Positions 24,565-34,810 of a stretch of 64,000 bases of DNA are shown here, one piece after another. The notes beneath the pieces are model-generated. The model had not been told where the DNA came from, made no database searches, and was given only the letters and a program-made list of their open reading frames with translations. This stretch comes from Bradyrhizobium manausense. Its GTDB lineage: Bacteria > Pseudomonadota > Alphaproteobacteria > Rhizobiales > Xanthobacteraceae. The number at the start of each line of letters is the position of its first letter. Position 1 is the first letter of the stretch. Location: positions 1 through 64,000 of the forward strand of contig NZ_JAFCKB010000005.1 in the NCBI RefSeq assembly GCF_018130615.1, written 5' to 3'. The position numbers and the translations under genes are program-made.

Positions 24565-26037
24565 ATGAAGCTGCGCGACCTCTTGGGTCAGGATGTCTTG
24601 GGCAATGATGCCGCAATCGAGCCCGCTGTCGCGGCGCTCGACGTGAGCGGCATTGCGCTCGACAGCCGTGTGGTCAAGCCGGGTGATCTCTTCTTTGCGC
24701 TCGCCGGCAGCAAGACCGACGGCGCGCGCTTCGTCGATGCGGCGGTCGCGGCCGGCGCGGTGGCTGTGGTCGGCGATCACGAGCCTGATGACTGCAAGGT
24801 GCCGTTCGTCGCTGTCGGCAATCCGCGCCGCGCGCTGGCGATGGCCGCCGCAAAGTTTTTCCCGGCACAGCCTGCAACCATCGCCGCTGTGACCGGAACC
24901 AGTGGCAAGACCTCGGTTGCCGCGTTCACGCGCCAGATCTGGGAGCGGCTGGGGCATGCCTCCGCCAGCATCGGCACCATCGGCCTCGTCTCGCCGAAGC
25001 GCACCGTCTACGGCTCGCTGACGACGCCGGATCCGATCGCGCTGCACCGGCAGCTCAATGAGATCGCGCAGGAGGGCGTGACGCATCTTGCGTTCGAGGC
25101 GTCGTCGCACGGTCTCGATCAATATCGCCTCGACGGCGTGCGCGTCTCCGCCGGCGGCTTCACCAACCTTTCGCGCGATCACATGGATTACCATCCGACC
25201 GTCGCGCATTATCTCGCTGCAAAGCTCAGGCTGTTCCGCGAGCTCGTTCCGCCCGGCGGCGCCGCGGTGATCTCCGCCGATCATGATTGCTCGGCGGAGG
25301 CGGTTGATGCTGCGAAGACGCGCGGTCTGCGCGTGATGGCGGTCGGCCGCAACGGCGATGGGTCAGGCGAGGGTATCCGTCTCGCCGAGGCGGTGGTCGA
25401 AGGCTTCTCGCAAAAGCTTGCGCTCGAGCATCGCGGCAAGAGTTATGCGGTGCGACTGCCGCTGGTCGGCGAATTCCAGATCGAGAATGCGCTGGTGTCG
25501 GCCGGTCTTGCGATAGGCACCGGCAGTGATGCAGCCAATGTGTTTGCGAGCCTCGAGCATCTCGAAGGCGCCAAGGGCCGGCTCGAGCGCGTCGGCGAGC
25601 GCAACGGCGCGCCGATCTTCGTCGACTACGCCCACAAGCCCGATGCGCTGGCGAAAGCGTTGCAGGCACTGCGCCCTTACGCGAAGCGCAGGCTGGTTGT
25701 CGTGTTCGGCGCCGGCGGCGATCGTGACGCCGGCAAGCGGCCGATCATGGGCGAGATCGCGGCGGAGAATGCCGACCGCGTCATCATCACCGACGACAAT
25801 CCGCGCAGCGAGAAGCCCGAGGCCATTCGCGCCGCGATTCTCGCTACCGCGAAAGGCGCGCGCGAGATCGGCGACCGCGCAGCGGCGATCCGCGCTGCGA
25901 TCGAGGAGCTCGAAGGGGGCGATGCGCTGCTCGTTGCCGGCAAGGGGCACGAGACCGGGCAGATCGTCGGCGGCGAGGTTCTGCCGTTCAGTGATCACGA
26001 GGCGGTCGCCGCCGCATTAGCATCGAGGGTCGCATGA
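24565..26037 (+). CDS. murE: UDP-MurNAc-tripeptide synthetase (meso-DAP adding)
   Basis: 490 residues. ATP-dependent addition of the third amino acid to UDP-MurNAc-L-Ala-D-Glu in the cytoplasm. The ATP loop GTSGKTSVA (about 110-118), the FEASSHGLDQYRLDGV motif (about 178-193) and VFGAGGDRDAGKRP (about 381-394) are intact. DDNPR (about 412-416) is the determinant for meso-diaminopimelate, as expected for a Gram-negative. Overlaps murF by 4 bases (ATGA). Confidence 0.96.
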   Translation: MKLRDLLGQDVLGNDAAIEPAVAALDVSGIALDSRVVKPGDLFFALAGSKTDGARFVDAAVAAGAVAVVGDHEPDDCKVPFVAVGNPRRALAMAAAKFFPAQPATIAAVTGTSGKTSVAAFTRQIWERLGHASASIGTIGLVSPKRTVYGSLTTPDPIALHRQLNEIAQEGVTHLAFEASSHGLDQYRLDGVRVSAGGFTNLSRDHMDYHPTVAHYLAAKLRLFRELVPPGGAAVISADHDCSAEAVDAAKTRGLRVMAVGRNGDGSGEGIRLAEAVVEGFSQKLALEHRGKSYAVRLPLVGEFQIENALVSAGLAIGTGSDAANVFASLEHLEGAKGRLERVGERNGAPIFVDYAHKPDALAKALQALRPYAKRRLVVVFGAGGDRDAGKRPIMGEIAAENADRVIITDDNPRSEKPEAIRAAILATAKGAREIGDRAAAIRAAIEELEGGDALLVAGKGHETGQIVGGEVLPFSDHEAVAAALASRVA

Positions 26038-27413
26038 GCGGGCCATTATGGACGGTTGCCGAGGTGGCGCGTGCGCTGGGCGCGGATGGATCATTCCCGG
26101 ACACGCCGATCGACTTCGTCACCCAGGACAGCCGCCTGGTGAAGCCGGGCAGCCTGTTCGTTGCGCTATCCGGTACGCCGAGCGGTGGCTTCATCTCGGC
26201 CTTCGCCAGCGCGCGCGACGGTTGGGAGTTCGCGGACAAGGCGGAAGCCTCCGGCGCGGTTGCGATGATCGTGCCGCATCAGATCGCGGGCGTTCGCGTT
26301 CCGCAGATCGTGGTGAAGGACACGCTGATCGACGGCCTCTGGGGCCTCGCACGCGCTGCACGTGCGCGATTTCGCGGGCCAGTGATTGGGCTCACCGGCA
26401 GCGCCGGCAAGACCAGCACCAAGGAATTTCTGGCGGCCTATCCCAATGCCTATGCGAGCCCCTCCAGCTTCAACAACTTCTGGGGCGTGCCGCTGACGCT
26501 GTGCAACGCCCGGCCCGATGCCAGTCTCTGGGTCGTCGAGATGGGCATGAACCAGACTGGCGAGATCGCGCGGCTCAGCGAATTGACGCGGCCAACGGTC
26601 GCGCTGGTCGTCAATGTCCAGCCGGTGCATCTGGAAAAGCTCGGCTCGCTCGACGCGATCCGACGCGAGAAGGTGTCGATCGCGCTCGGCCTGCCCGAGG
26701 ACGGCGTGCTGGTGCTGCCGGCCGGGATCAAGGCGCCCGACTGGAAGGGCAAGGTGGTGCGCTTCGGGGAGAAAGCCGAGGTGCACGAGGTCGCGCACGC
26801 CCCACATGGCGAGAGCTGGCAGATCGTGGCCGGGATCGGCAAGAAGGAGATCGCATTCAGTCTCACGCCGGGCGCACCACACCGCGTGCAGAACGCGCTC
26901 GCTGCGCTCGCTTCAATCCATGCCGCGCATCTCGATGTGGCGACGCTCGCCATCAAGCTCGACCGCGTCGGCATCATGACCGGCCGCGGCGTGGAGCAGG
27001 CGGTCGGTGGCGTCACCGTGATTGACGACAGCTTTAACGGCAATCCGGCGAGCGTGGCTGCTGCGCTGCAAAGTCTGCTGGCGCGCAACATGACCGGCGG
27101 CCGCCGCATTGCGGTGCTTGGCGACATGCTGGAACTGGGCGACGACGCACCAAGCTACCACACCGCCCTCACAACGCATCTCGACGGCATCGACGGCATC
27201 TATTGCGTCGGCCCGCTGATGCGTCACCTCTATGACGCGCTTCCCGCCGGCAAACGGCTCGGCTGGCACGACGATCCCGCGACGCTTAGAGCCAGTGAGG
27301 TTGCGGGCCTGCTGAAGGCAGGCGATGTCGTGGTTGTCAAGGGCAGCAAGAAGATGTTCTGGGTCAACAAGTTTGTGCCGGGCCTAGTGGCCGCCTTGCA
27401 GGCAAAGGCGTAA
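26034..27413 (+). CDS. murF: UDP-MurNAc-tripeptide--D-Ala-D-Ala ligase
   Basis: 459 residues. It adds D-Ala-D-Ala to complete UDP-MurNAc-pentapeptide. The Mur N-terminal domain is followed by the ATP loop GLTGSAGKTSTKEFLA (about 119-134), SFNNFWGVPLT and the conserved DDSFNGNPASV (about 330-340). The C-terminal domain ends KGSKKMFWVNKFV. The D-Ala-D-Ala substrate comes from the ddl gene further down the cluster. Start ATG within the murE stop. Confidence 0.96.
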   Translation: MSGPLWTVAEVARALGADGSFPDTPIDFVTQDSRLVKPGSLFVALSGTPSGGFISAFASARDGWEFADKAEASGAVAMIVPHQIAGVRVPQIVVKDTLIDGLWGLARAARARFRGPVIGLTGSAGKTSTKEFLAAYPNAYASPSSFNNFWGVPLTLCNARPDASLWVVEMGMNQTGEIARLSELTRPTVALVVNVQPVHLEKLGSLDAIRREKVSIALGLPEDGVLVLPAGIKAPDWKGKVVRFGEKAEVHEVAHAPHGESWQIVAGIGKKEIAFSLTPGAPHRVQNALAALASIHAAHLDVATLAIKLDRVGIMTGRGVEQAVGGVTVIDDSFNGNPASVAAALQSLLARNMTGGRRIAVLGDMLELGDDAPSYHTALTTHLDGIDGIYCVGPLMRHLYDALPAGKRLGWHDDPATLRASEVAGLLKAGDVVVVKGSKKMFWVNKFVPGLVAALQAKA

Positions 27414-27446
27414 ACTGCTTGGAAAGCGTCGTTCCCGAATCCCACC

Positions 27447-27465
27447 GTATTTGCGGTGCAAATAC
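27447..27465 (+). other. Hairpin in the murF-mraY gap
   Basis: GTATTTG (27447-27453) pairs with CAAATAC (27459-27465) around a 5-base loop. The 180-base gap also holds TTGGAGG and a 14-codon frame (27510-27554) reading MLKIRERACGDICV. Neither is secure. The hairpin is AT-rich for this genome and could be an mRNA-processing or attenuation signal. Confidence 0.35.
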
Positions 27466-27593
27466 CGGCCGGTTTCCTGCCGTCAAGTTTCTTGGAGGTC
27501 GCCCGCCCCATGCTGAAGATACGCGAACGCGCGTGCGGCGACATCTGCGTCTGAAAAATCTCTGCGTGCGAAAGGCGCCATAGGACCGTCTGA

Positions 27594-28697
27594 ATGTTTT
27601 ACTGGCTGATCGAGCTCTCCAACACATTTCCGAGCTTCGGTGCCGTGCGCACCGTTCTGAACGTCTTCCGCTACATCACCTTCCGCACCGGCGGCGCCAT
27701 CGTCACTGGCGCGCTGTTTGTGTTCCTGTTCGGGCCCTGGATCATCGATCATCTGCGCATCCGCCAGGGCAAGGGCCAGCCGATCCGCACCGACGGTCCG
27801 CAATCGCATCTGGCCAAGAAGGGCACGCCCACCATGGGCGGGCTGATGATCCTGTCCGGCCTCACGGTTGGCACCGTGCTGTGGTGCAATCCGCTCAATC
27901 CCTATGTCTGGATCGTGCTGGCGGTGACGCTCGGCTTCGGCTTCGTCGGCTTCTATGACGACTACCTCAAGGTGACCAAGCAGACCACGAGCGGGTTCGG
28001 CGGCAAGCTGCGCCTCTTGATCGAGGCGATCATCGCGCTGGTCGCCTGCTATGCGCTGGTGCGGCTGAACCGCGATCCCGCGTCGACCGCGCTGACGATT
28101 CCCTTTCTGAAGGACACCGTGCTGCATTTCGGCTGGTTCTTCGTCGTGTTCGGCGCCTTCGTCATCGTCGGCGCCGGCAATGCGGTGAACCTCACCGATG
28201 GTCTTGACGGCCTCGCCATCGTGCCGGTGATGATCGCGACCGCGAGCTTTGCGATGATCGCCTATCTCGCCGGCAACGCGGTGTTTGCTGACTATCTCCA
28301 GATCAAATATGTCGCCGGTACCGGCGAGCTCGCCGTGCTCTGCGGCGCGCTGCTCGGCGCCGGCCTCGGCTTCCTCTGGTTCAACGCGCCGCCGGCCTCG
28401 ATCTTCATGGGCGACACCGGCTCGCTCGCGCTCGGCGGCATGCTCGGTGCGATCGCGGTCGCGGTGAAGCACGAGATCGTGCTTGCGGTGATCGGCGGCC
28501 TGTTCGTGCTGGAGGCGGTCTCCGTCATCGTGCAGGTGGTGTCGTTCAAGCTCACGGGCAAGCGCATCTTCCGCATGGCGCCGATCCACCACCATTTCGA
28601 GCAGCTCGGCTGGACCGAGCCGCAGATCGTGATCCGCTTCTGGATCATCTCGGTGATGTTGGCGCTCGCCGGCCTCTCCACGCTGAAGCTGCGGTGA
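27594..28697 (+). CDS. mraY: Phospho-MurNAc-pentapeptide translocase (lipid I synthase)
   Basis: 367 residues, ten membrane spans. It transfers phospho-MurNAc-pentapeptide to undecaprenyl phosphate at the inner membrane. The family motifs are all present: KKGTPTMGG (about 77-85), the Asp-rich [11 protein letters not shown] (about 119-129), [13 protein letters not shown] (about 196-208), and [10 protein letters not shown] (about 331-340). A second ATG at 27600 is not present, so the start is the ATG at 27594 with AGGACCGTCTGA before it. Confidence 0.96.
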   Translation: MFYWLIELSNTFPSFGAVRTVLNVFRYITFRTGGAIVTGALFVFLFGPWIIDHLRIRQGKGQPIRTDGPQSHLAKKGTPTMGGLMILSGLTVGTVLWCNPLNPYVWIVLAVTLGFGFVGFYDDYLKVTKQTTSGFGGKLRLLIEAIIALVACYALVRLNRDPASTALTIPFLKDTVLHFGWFFVVFGAFVIVGAGNAVNLTDGLDGLAIVPVMIATASFAMIAYLAGNAVFADYLQIKYVAGTGELAVLCGALLGAGLGFLWFNAPPASIFMGDTGSLALGGMLGAIAVAVKHEIVLAVIGGLFVLEAVSVIVQVVSFKLTGKRIFRMAPIHHHFEQLGWTEPQIVIRFWIISVMLALAGLSTLKLR

Positions 28698-28724
28698 TCA
28701 TGGTCGCGGTGATTCAATCTTGCT

Positions 28725-28824
28725 GTCATTCCGGGGCTTGCGAAGCGAGAACTATGGTGCGCGGTTGCGCACCTGAGAATCTCGAGATTCCGGGTTCGAC
28801 GCTGTCGCGTCGCCCCGGAATGAC
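28725..28824. repeat. Intergenic palindromic repeat, family A
   Basis: Starts GTCATTCCGGGGCTTGCGAA and ends GCCCCGGAATGAC, which are inverted copies. GGTGCGCGGTTGCGCACC and CTCGAG form inner hairpins. It fills the mraY-murD gap inside the dcw operon. Confidence 0.85.
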
Positions 28825-28836
28825 CGGGGTCTAGGC

Positions 28837-30234
28837 ATGATCCCCGTTACTTCCTTCGCCGGCAAGACGGTCGCGGTGTTCGGCCTCGGCGGTTCGGGGC
28901 TCGCCTCCTGCCACGCGCTGAAAGCGGGTGGTGCCGAGGTGATCGCCGCCGACGATAATGCGGAGAACGTCGCCAAGGCAGCACAGGCCGGTTTCATCAC
29001 CGCGGACCTGCGCAACGTCTCCTGGGCGAATTTCGCAGCGCTGGTGCTCGCGCCCGGCGTGCCGCTGACGCATCCGGTGCCGCACTGGAGCGTGCTGAAG
29101 GCGCGTGAAGCCGGCGTCGAGGTGATCGGCGATATCGAGCTGTTCTGCCGCGAGCGGCGCCGTCACGCCCCGAACGCGCCGTTCGTCGCCATCACCGGCA
29201 CCAATGGCAAGTCGACCACGACGGCCCTGATCGCGCATCTGACGAAAGTCGCCGGTTACGACACCCAGATGGGCGGCAATATCGGCACCGCGATCCTGTC
29301 GCTGGAGCCGCCGCGCATGGGCCGCGTCCACGTCATCGAGATGTCGTCCTACCAGATCGACCTCACGCCCTCGCTCGATCCCTCCGTCGGCATCTTGCTC
29401 AATGTCAGCGAAGACCACATCGATCGTCACGGCACGATCGAACATTACGCCGCGGTGAAGGAGCGCCTCGTTGCAGGCGTGCAGGCAGGCGGCACCTCGA
29501 TCATCGGCGTCGATGACGGCTATTGCCGCGACATCGCCGACCGGCTCGATCGCGCCGGCAAGAATGTGGTGCGGATCTCCGTCAAGAATCCGCTGGCTTC
29601 CGGCATTCACGTCGAGCACGGCACCATCGTGCGCACGGCGGGCGGCGCGCGAAGCGAAGTCGCGAAGCTCGGCGGCATCGGTTCGCTGCGCGGCCAGCAC
29701 AATGCGCAGAACGCAGCCTGCGCCGCCGCGGCCGCGCTCGCGATGGGCATCAGCCTGGATGTGCTGCAGAACGGCCTGCGCAGCTTTCCGGGCCTGGCGC
29801 ACCGCATGGAGCAGGTCGGCCGCCGCGGCAACGTTCTGTTCGTCAACGATTCCAAGGGCACCAACGCGGACGCCACCGCGCATGCGCTGTCGTCCTTTGC
29901 CGACATCTTCTGGATCGCGGGCGGCAAGCCGAAGGCGGGCGGCATCACCAGCCTGACCTCCTTCTTCCCGCGCATCCGCAAGGCCTATCTGATCGGCGAA
30001 GCCGCGCAGGAGTTTTCCGGCACGCTTGGTTCGGTCGCGCACGAGATCAGCCAGACGCTTGATGTCGCGGTCGACCATGCCGCGCGTGACGCGGAAGCCT
30101 CGGGGCTTGCCGACGCAGTCGTGCTGCTGTCGCCGGCCTGCGCCTCCTTCGACCAGTACCGCAACTTCGAGATCCGCGGCACCAAGTTCCGCGAATTGGT
30201 GCAGGCGCTGCCGGGCGTGAAGCCGGTGGTGTGA
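28837..30234 (+). CDS. murD: UDP-MurNAc-L-alanine--D-glutamate ligase
   Basis: 465 residues. It adds D-Glu to UDP-MurNAc-L-Ala. The N-terminal [14 protein letters not shown] binds the uracil part. The ATP loop is [17 protein letters not shown] (about 115-131), followed by MSSYQIDL and [11 protein letters not shown] (about 189-199). C-terminal [16 protein letters not shown] and [12 protein letters not shown] complete the family set. The stop overlaps the GTG start of the next small gene. Confidence 0.96.
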   Translation: MIPVTSFAGKTVAVFGLGGSGLASCHALKAGGAEVIAADDNAENVAKAAQAGFITADLRNVSWANFAALVLAPGVPLTHPVPHWSVLKAREAGVEVIGDIELFCRERRRHAPNAPFVAITGTNGKSTTTALIAHLTKVAGYDTQMGGNIGTAILSLEPPRMGRVHVIEMSSYQIDLTPSLDPSVGILLNVSEDHIDRHGTIEHYAAVKERLVAGVQAGGTSIIGVDDGYCRDIADRLDRAGKNVVRISVKNPLASGIHVEHGTIVRTAGGARSEVAKLGGIGSLRGQHNAQNAACAAAAALAMGISLDVLQNGLRSFPGLAHRMEQVGRRGNVLFVNDSKGTNADATAHALSSFADIFWIAGGKPKAGGITSLTSFFPRIRKAYLIGEAAQEFSGTLGSVAHEISQTLDVAVDHAARDAEASGLADAVVLLSPACASFDQYRNFEIRGTKFRELVQALPGVKPVV

Positions 30235-30632
30235 GGATGCCGCGGCGACGCTGGATCGGACTTGTCGTCGCTCTGGCTGTGCCGGTCGGTTTCCTCTGTG
30301 TCGTCCTCTTCGATAGCGTCATGCACGAGTTCGGCGCGTGCCGCGTCGTTCGCCAGAAGTTGTTCGCCTCTCCGAGCGGCGCCAAGCTGGTCGTCGTGGT
30401 CTGGAAGACGTGCGGAACGACGGTACCTGAGAGCACGCAAGCCAGCATCATTGCGCGCGGCCGGACGTTCTCGCCCGAGAGCACGCCGACCTTTGTCAGC
30501 GTGCGCGGGCATCTCGAGGTCGTCGTCGCCTGGAGCAGCGAGCGGGCAGTCAGGATCGGCTTCATTCCGGAGCCGGACCAGATCTACAAGCGCGAGCAGC
30601 GTGCCGGGGATATCGCGATCGACTACGAATAG
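30231..30632 (+). CDS. Unknown membrane-anchored protein inside the dcw operon
   Basis: 133 residues from a GTG that overlaps the murD stop (GTGA); an ATG two codons in, at 30237, is an alternative. Basic N-terminus (RMPRRRW), one membrane span ([18 protein letters not shown]), then a periplasmic domain of about 100 residues rich in Val. It has two cysteines ([14 protein letters not shown]) that could form a disulfide. I do not recognise the family, and it is not one of the usual dcw proteins. Coupling to murD and position before ftsW suggest an envelope or septum role, but that is inference from position only. Confidence 0.75.
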   Translation: MRMPRRRWIGLVVALAVPVGFLCVVLFDSVMHEFGACRVVRQKLFASPSGAKLVVVVWKTCGTTVPESTQASIIARGRTFSPESTPTFVSVRGHLEVVVAWSSERAVRIGFIPEPDQIYKREQRAGDIAIDYE

Positions 30633-30670
30633 GGCCGCGGGCGGATCTATCGCCAAAGATATCCATTCCC

Positions 30671-30686
30671 TTAACCCTGCGGTAAC
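30671..30686. promoter_or_regulatory. Weak CtrA-like site upstream of ftsW
   Basis: TTAA, seven bases, then GTAAC fits the CtrA consensus TTAA-N7-TTAAC with one mismatch. It lies 48 bases before the ftsW start in a non-coding gap. CtrA controls dcw and ftsZ promoters in several alphaproteobacteria. One mismatch in a short motif is weak evidence. Confidence 0.3.
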
Positions 30687-30733
30687 CAACCTCGGCGACC
30701 AATGGACGGACCTCTGTCCGAAAGCGGCCGCCC

Positions 30734-31885
30734 ATGCTCTCCCGTGAAGAACGCACCCCCTTTACCGAGTGGTGGTGGACCGTCGATAAGCCGCTGCTCG
30801 GCGCGATCCTGGTGCTGATGCTGACCGGCGTCATCCTGTCGCTGGCGGCGAGCCCGCCGGTCGCGACCCGCATCGGCCTCGATCCCTTCCACTTCTTCAG
30901 CCGCCACGTGATGTTCCTGGCGCCGTCCTTCATGGTGCTGGTCGGCGTCTCCTTCCTGTCGCCGCGCTCGATCCGGCGCAGCGCACTGATCATCTTCACC
31001 GTCAGCATCATCCTGATCGTCGTGACACTCGCCATCGGCCCCGAGGTGAAGGGCTCGCGGCGCTGGATCACGCTGCTCGGCGTCAACATCCAGGCCTCCG
31101 AAATCGCAAAGCCCTCGTTCGTCGTCATCGCGGCCTGGCTGTTCGCGGAATCGACCAAGCGGCCGGAAATGCCGGCGACGTCGATGGCGCTGGTGCTGCT
31201 GTTGATGCTGGTGTCGCTGCTGGTGATGGAGCCGGATTTCGGCCAGACCATGTTGATCCTGATGGTTTGGGGCTCGCTGTTCTTCATCGCGGGCATGCGC
31301 ATGATCTGGGTGTTCGGCCTTGCGGGTCTCGGCGCGGCCGGTCTGTTCAGCGCTTACCTGTTCGTTCCGCACGTCGCGGGCCGCATCAAGCGCTTCATGA
31401 ACCCGGCCTCCGGAGACACCTTCCAGGTCGATACCGCGATGGAGGCCTTCTACAACGGTGGCTGGTTCGGCTTGGGGCCTGGCGAGGGCATCGCCAAGCG
31501 CAGCCTGCCGGACAGCCACACCGACTTCGTGTTCGCGGTCGCCGCCGAAGAGTTCGGCATCATCCTGTGCCTCGCCATGCTGGCGCTGTTCGCCTTCGTC
31601 GTGATCCGCACGCTGTCGCGCGCCTATGCCAACGAGGACATGTTCTCGCGCTTTGCCGCCTCGGGCCTCGCCATCCTGTTCGGCGTGCAGGCGGCGATCA
31701 ACATGTCGGTCAACCTCCAGCTCATCCCCGCCAAAGGCATGACGCTGCCGTTCATCTCTTATGGCGGTTCCTCGATCGTGTCGTTGGCTTACGGCGTTGG
31801 CATGATGCTGGCTCTGACACGGCTGCGTCCGCGCACCGAGGTCGAGGCCAGCGGCCACGCCGACGCGATGCGGAGTTACGCGTAA
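30734..31885 (+). CDS. ftsW: Septal peptidoglycan glycosyltransferase FtsW
   Basis: 383 residues with about 10 membrane spans, of the SEDS family. It polymerises lipid II at the septum together with FtsI. Visible signatures: SRRWITLLGVNIQASEIAKPS (about 111-131), MEPDFGQTMLI (about 165-175), and GLGPGEGIAKRSLPDSHTDFVFAVAAEEFG (about 246-275), which includes the conserved Asp. It ends with LPFISYGGSSIVSL, the classical SEDS C-terminal motif. Start ATG at 30734. Confidence 0.95.
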   Translation: MLSREERTPFTEWWWTVDKPLLGAILVLMLTGVILSLAASPPVATRIGLDPFHFFSRHVMFLAPSFMVLVGVSFLSPRSIRRSALIIFTVSIILIVVTLAIGPEVKGSRRWITLLGVNIQASEIAKPSFVVIAAWLFAESTKRPEMPATSMALVLLLMLVSLLVMEPDFGQTMLILMVWGSLFFIAGMRMIWVFGLAGLGAAGLFSAYLFVPHVAGRIKRFMNPASGDTFQVDTAMEAFYNGGWFGLGPGEGIAKRSLPDSHTDFVFAVAAEEFGIILCLAMLALFAFVVIRTLSRAYANEDMFSRFAASGLAILFGVQAAINMSVNLQLIPAKGMTLPFISYGGSSIVSLAYGVGMMLALTRLRPRTEVEASGHADAMRSYA

Positions 31886-31888
31886 GCC

Positions 31889-32003
31889 GTCATTGCGAGG
31901 AGCTCGTGACAAAATTGCAAAGCAATTTTGCACTGGAGCGACGAAGCAATCCAGAGTGTCTCCGCGGGGGCAGTCTGGATTGCTTCGCTGCGCTCGCAAT
32001 GAC
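31889..32003. repeat. Intergenic palindromic repeat, family B
   Basis: Starts GTCATTGCGAGGAGC and ends GCTCGCAATGAC. An internal perfect hairpin AAAATTGCAAAGCAATTTT is an insertion relative to the copy at 4051-4135, and both share AAGCAATCCAGA. It fills most of the ftsW-murG gap. Confidence 0.85.
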
Positions 32004-32031
32004 GAGAAAGACCTTGTAAAAGTCCCTCACC

Positions 32032-33132
32032 ATGGACACGTCCCCCCTGATTCTTCTCGCCGCGGGCGGTACCGGCGGCCATCTGTTTCCGGCCGAGGCG
32101 CTCGGCGTCGAACTGATCCGGCGTGGTTTCCGCGTGCGCCTTGTTACGGACGAGCGCGCGCTGCGCTACAGCGGGCTGTTCAGCAAGGACATGATCGACG
32201 TCGTTGCGAGCGAGACCGCGCGCGGCCGCAATCCGCTTCAGATCGCCTATGCCGGGCTCACGCTCGCCACCGGCACGCTGTCCGCCTACGGCTTGATCAA
32301 GCGATTGAAGCCTGTTGCCGTCGTCGGCTTCGGCGGCTATCCGACATTGCCGCCGCTGATCGCTGCGAAATTCGCGGGCGTGCCCGGCATCATCCACGAC
32401 GCCAATGCCGTGCTCGGCCGCGCCAATCGGTTCCTGTCGGGGCGCGTCCGCGCCATCGCGACATCGTTGCCGGGCGTGCTCGACCGCGATCCGACGCTGG
32501 CAGGCAAGACCACGACGGTCGGCACGCCGATGCGGCCGGCGGTGCTTGCCGCTGCGGCGGTGCCATATGCCGCCCCCGAAGTGAACGGCCCGCTGCGCCT
32601 TCTCGTCGTCGGCGGCAGCCAGGGCGCGCGTATCATGGCCGATATCGTGCCGGGCGCGATCGAACGGCTCGAGCCCGCATTGTGGGGCCGGCTCATCCTG
32701 ACCCAGCAGGTCCGCGACGAAGACATGGGCCGCGTCCGCGCGGTCTACGGCAAGCTCAAGATCAAGGCCGAGCTGGCGCCGTTCTTCACCGATCTGCCGG
32801 CGCGGCTCGCCTCCAATCATCTGGTGGTGTCGCGCTCCGGCGCCGGCACTGTGGCCGAGCTCGCCGCGATCGGCCGGCCCTCAATCCTGGTGCCGCTGCC
32901 CGGCTCGATCGACCAGGACCAGTTCGCCAATGCCGGCGTGCTGGCCAAGGTCGACGGCGCCATCCGCATTCCTCAGCCCGAGTTCACCTCTGACCGCCTT
33001 GCTGCCGAGATCTCCGGTTTCGCCGCCGAGCCGGCGCGCCTTGCCGACATGGCCGCCGCAGCGAAGGGGGCAGGCCGGCTCGACGCCGCCGAGCGGCTGG
33101 CCGATTTGGTGGTCAAAGTCGCGGGAATCTGA
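32032..33132 (+). CDS. murG: UDP-GlcNAc:lipid I N-acetylglucosaminyltransferase
   Basis: 366 residues. It makes lipid II on the cytoplasmic face by adding GlcNAc to lipid I. The G-loop AAGGTGGHLFPAEALG (about 11-26), the second loop VVGFGGYPTLPPL (about 95-107), GGSQGARIM (about 194-202) and the UDP-binding SRSGAGTVAELAAIG (about 263-277), with the conserved Glu, are intact. GT-B fold, family 28. No signal peptide. Start ATG at 32032. Confidence 0.96.
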   Translation: MDTSPLILLAAGGTGGHLFPAEALGVELIRRGFRVRLVTDERALRYSGLFSKDMIDVVASETARGRNPLQIAYAGLTLATGTLSAYGLIKRLKPVAVVGFGGYPTLPPLIAAKFAGVPGIIHDANAVLGRANRFLSGRVRAIATSLPGVLDRDPTLAGKTTTVGTPMRPAVLAAAAVPYAAPEVNGPLRLLVVGGSQGARIMADIVPGAIERLEPALWGRLILTQQVRDEDMGRVRAVYGKLKIKAELAPFFTDLPARLASNHLVVSRSGAGTVAELAAIGRPSILVPLPGSIDQDQFANAGVLAKVDGAIRIPQPEFTSDRLAAEISGFAAEPARLADMAAAAKGAGRLDAAERLADLVVKVAGI

Positions 33133-33163
33133 GCCTAAACGGACGGATTTTCGTATTTTTGCC

Positions 33164-33314
33164 GTCATGGCCGGGCTTGTCCATCCAAGTCGGATTTATC
33201 CCGACTTGGTCCTTTAAAAAGAGACGGCACTCGGTATACCGAGTGGCTGTGCATCCACGTCTTGCATGAAGTAGCTTGGGATTCGTGGATGCCCGGGACA
33301 AGCCCGGGCATGAC
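33164..33314. repeat. Intergenic palindromic repeat, family C (long copy)
   Basis: The ends, GTCATGGCCGGGCTTGTCCA and GGGACAAGCCCGGGCATGAC, are inverted. Inside are two more perfect hairpins: AAGTCGG with CCGACTT, and the palindrome CACTCGGTATACCGAGTG. A short relative is at 73-148. It fills the murG-murC gap. Confidence 0.85.
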
Positions 33315-33335
33315 GACGGAACCATAGGACAAAGC

Positions 33336-34739
33336 ATGAGACTGCCGCGCGAGATCGGACCCATCCACTTCGTCGGGATCGGCGGGATCGGCATGAGCGG
33401 CATCGCCGAGGTGCTGGTCAATCTCGGCTATGCCGTGCAGGGCTCGGATGCCTCCGACAATTACAATCTCGACCGTCTGCGCAAGAAGGGCGCGAAGGTG
33501 TCCGTCGGCCACAAGGCCGAGAATGTCGACGGCGCCGAGGTCGTCGTGGTCTCTACCGCGATCAAGCGCGACAATCCGGAACTGATGGCGGCGCGCGAGC
33601 GGCGCATCCCCGTGGTGCGCCGCGCCGAGATGCTGGCCGAATTGATGCGGCTGAAGAGCTGCGTCGCGATCGCCGGCACGCACGGCAAGACCACGACCAC
33701 CACGATGGTCGCAACGCTGCTCGATGCTGGTGGGCTCGATCCGACCGTGATCAACGGCGGCATCATCAATGCATACGGCTCCAACGCGCGTCTCGGCGCT
33801 GGCGACTGGATGGTGGTGGAGGCCGACGAGAGCGACGGCACGTTCCTGAAGCTGCCGACGGACGTGGCGATCGTCACCAATGTCGACCCCGAGCATCTCG
33901 ATCACTTCAAGACGTTCGATGCCGTGCAGGATGCGTTCCGGCATTTCGTCGAGAACCTGCCGTTCTACGGCTTTGCTGTGATGTGCATCGATCATCCTGT
34001 GGTGCAAAGCCTCGTCGGCAAGATCGAGGATCGCCGCATCGTCACCTACGGCGAGAATCCACAGGCCGACGCGCGGCTGCTTGATCTCACTCCGATGGGC
34101 GGCGGCTCGAAATTCAAGGTCGCGTTCCGCGATCGCAAGACCAGCGCCGTGCACGAGATCGCCGATCTCATGCTGCCGATGCCGGGCCGTCACAACGCCT
34201 CCAACGCGACGGCCGCGATTGCGGTCGCGCGCGAGCTCGGCGTTTCGGATGACGCAATCCGCAAGGCGATCGCCGGCTTCGGCGGCGTCAAGCGCCGCTT
34301 CACCAAGACCGGCGAGTGGAACGGCGTCACCGTGATCGACGATTATGGCCATCACCCGGTGGAGATCGCGGCGGTGCTGAAGGCCGCGCGGGAATCCACC
34401 AACGGCAAGATCATCGCCGTGGTGCAGCCGCATCGCTACACCCGCCTGCAATCGCTGTTCGAGGAATTCTGCACCTGCTTCAACGATGCCGATGCGGTGA
34501 TCGTTGCCGACGTCTATGCCGCGGGCGAGACGCCGATCGATGGCGTCGACCGCGATCATTTCGTCTCCGGTCTGCGTGCGCATGGCCACCGCGAGGTGAT
34601 TCCGCTGCCGGCAGCGCCGGAGCTTGCGGGCATCGTGAAGGGCGTGGCGAAGTCGGGCGATCTCGTCGTGTGTCTCGGCGCCGGCAACATCACGCAATGG
34701 GCGTATGCGCTGCCGGACCAGTTGAAGGCGCTGGGGTGA
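33336..34739 (+). CDS. murC: UDP-N-acetylmuramate--L-alanine ligase
   Basis: 467 residues. It adds L-Ala to UDP-MurNAc, the first peptide step. The ATG at 33336 is chosen because AGGAC precedes it and [16 protein letters not shown] (about 9-24) then sits at its usual place. The ATP loop is [15 protein letters not shown] (about 112-126), followed by [21 protein letters not shown] (about 182-192) and the C-terminal [10 protein letters not shown] and VQPHRYTR motifs. The frame is open upstream into the repeat, but that part is not coding. Confidence 0.96.
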   Translation: MRLPREIGPIHFVGIGGIGMSGIAEVLVNLGYAVQGSDASDNYNLDRLRKKGAKVSVGHKAENVDGAEVVVVSTAIKRDNPELMAARERRIPVVRRAEMLAELMRLKSCVAIAGTHGKTTTTTMVATLLDAGGLDPTVINGGIINAYGSNARLGAGDWMVVEADESDGTFLKLPTDVAIVTNVDPEHLDHFKTFDAVQDAFRHFVENLPFYGFAVMCIDHPVVQSLVGKIEDRRIVTYGENPQADARLLDLTPMGGGSKFKVAFRDRKTSAVHEIADLMLPMPGRHNASNATAAIAVARELGVSDDAIRKAIAGFGGVKRRFTKTGEWNGVTVIDDYGHHPVEIAAVLKAARESTNGKIIAVVQPHRYTRLQSLFEEFCTCFNDADAVIVADVYAAGETPIDGVDRDHFVSGLRAHGHREVIPLPAAPELAGIVKGVAKSGDLVVCLGAGNITQWAYALPDQLKALG

Positions 34740-34810
34740 ATGCTGATGTCGCATCGGCTATTCGCCGCACAGCACACTGCGCTCCCTCCCGCCGCACTCG
34801 AGGAAGCGTT

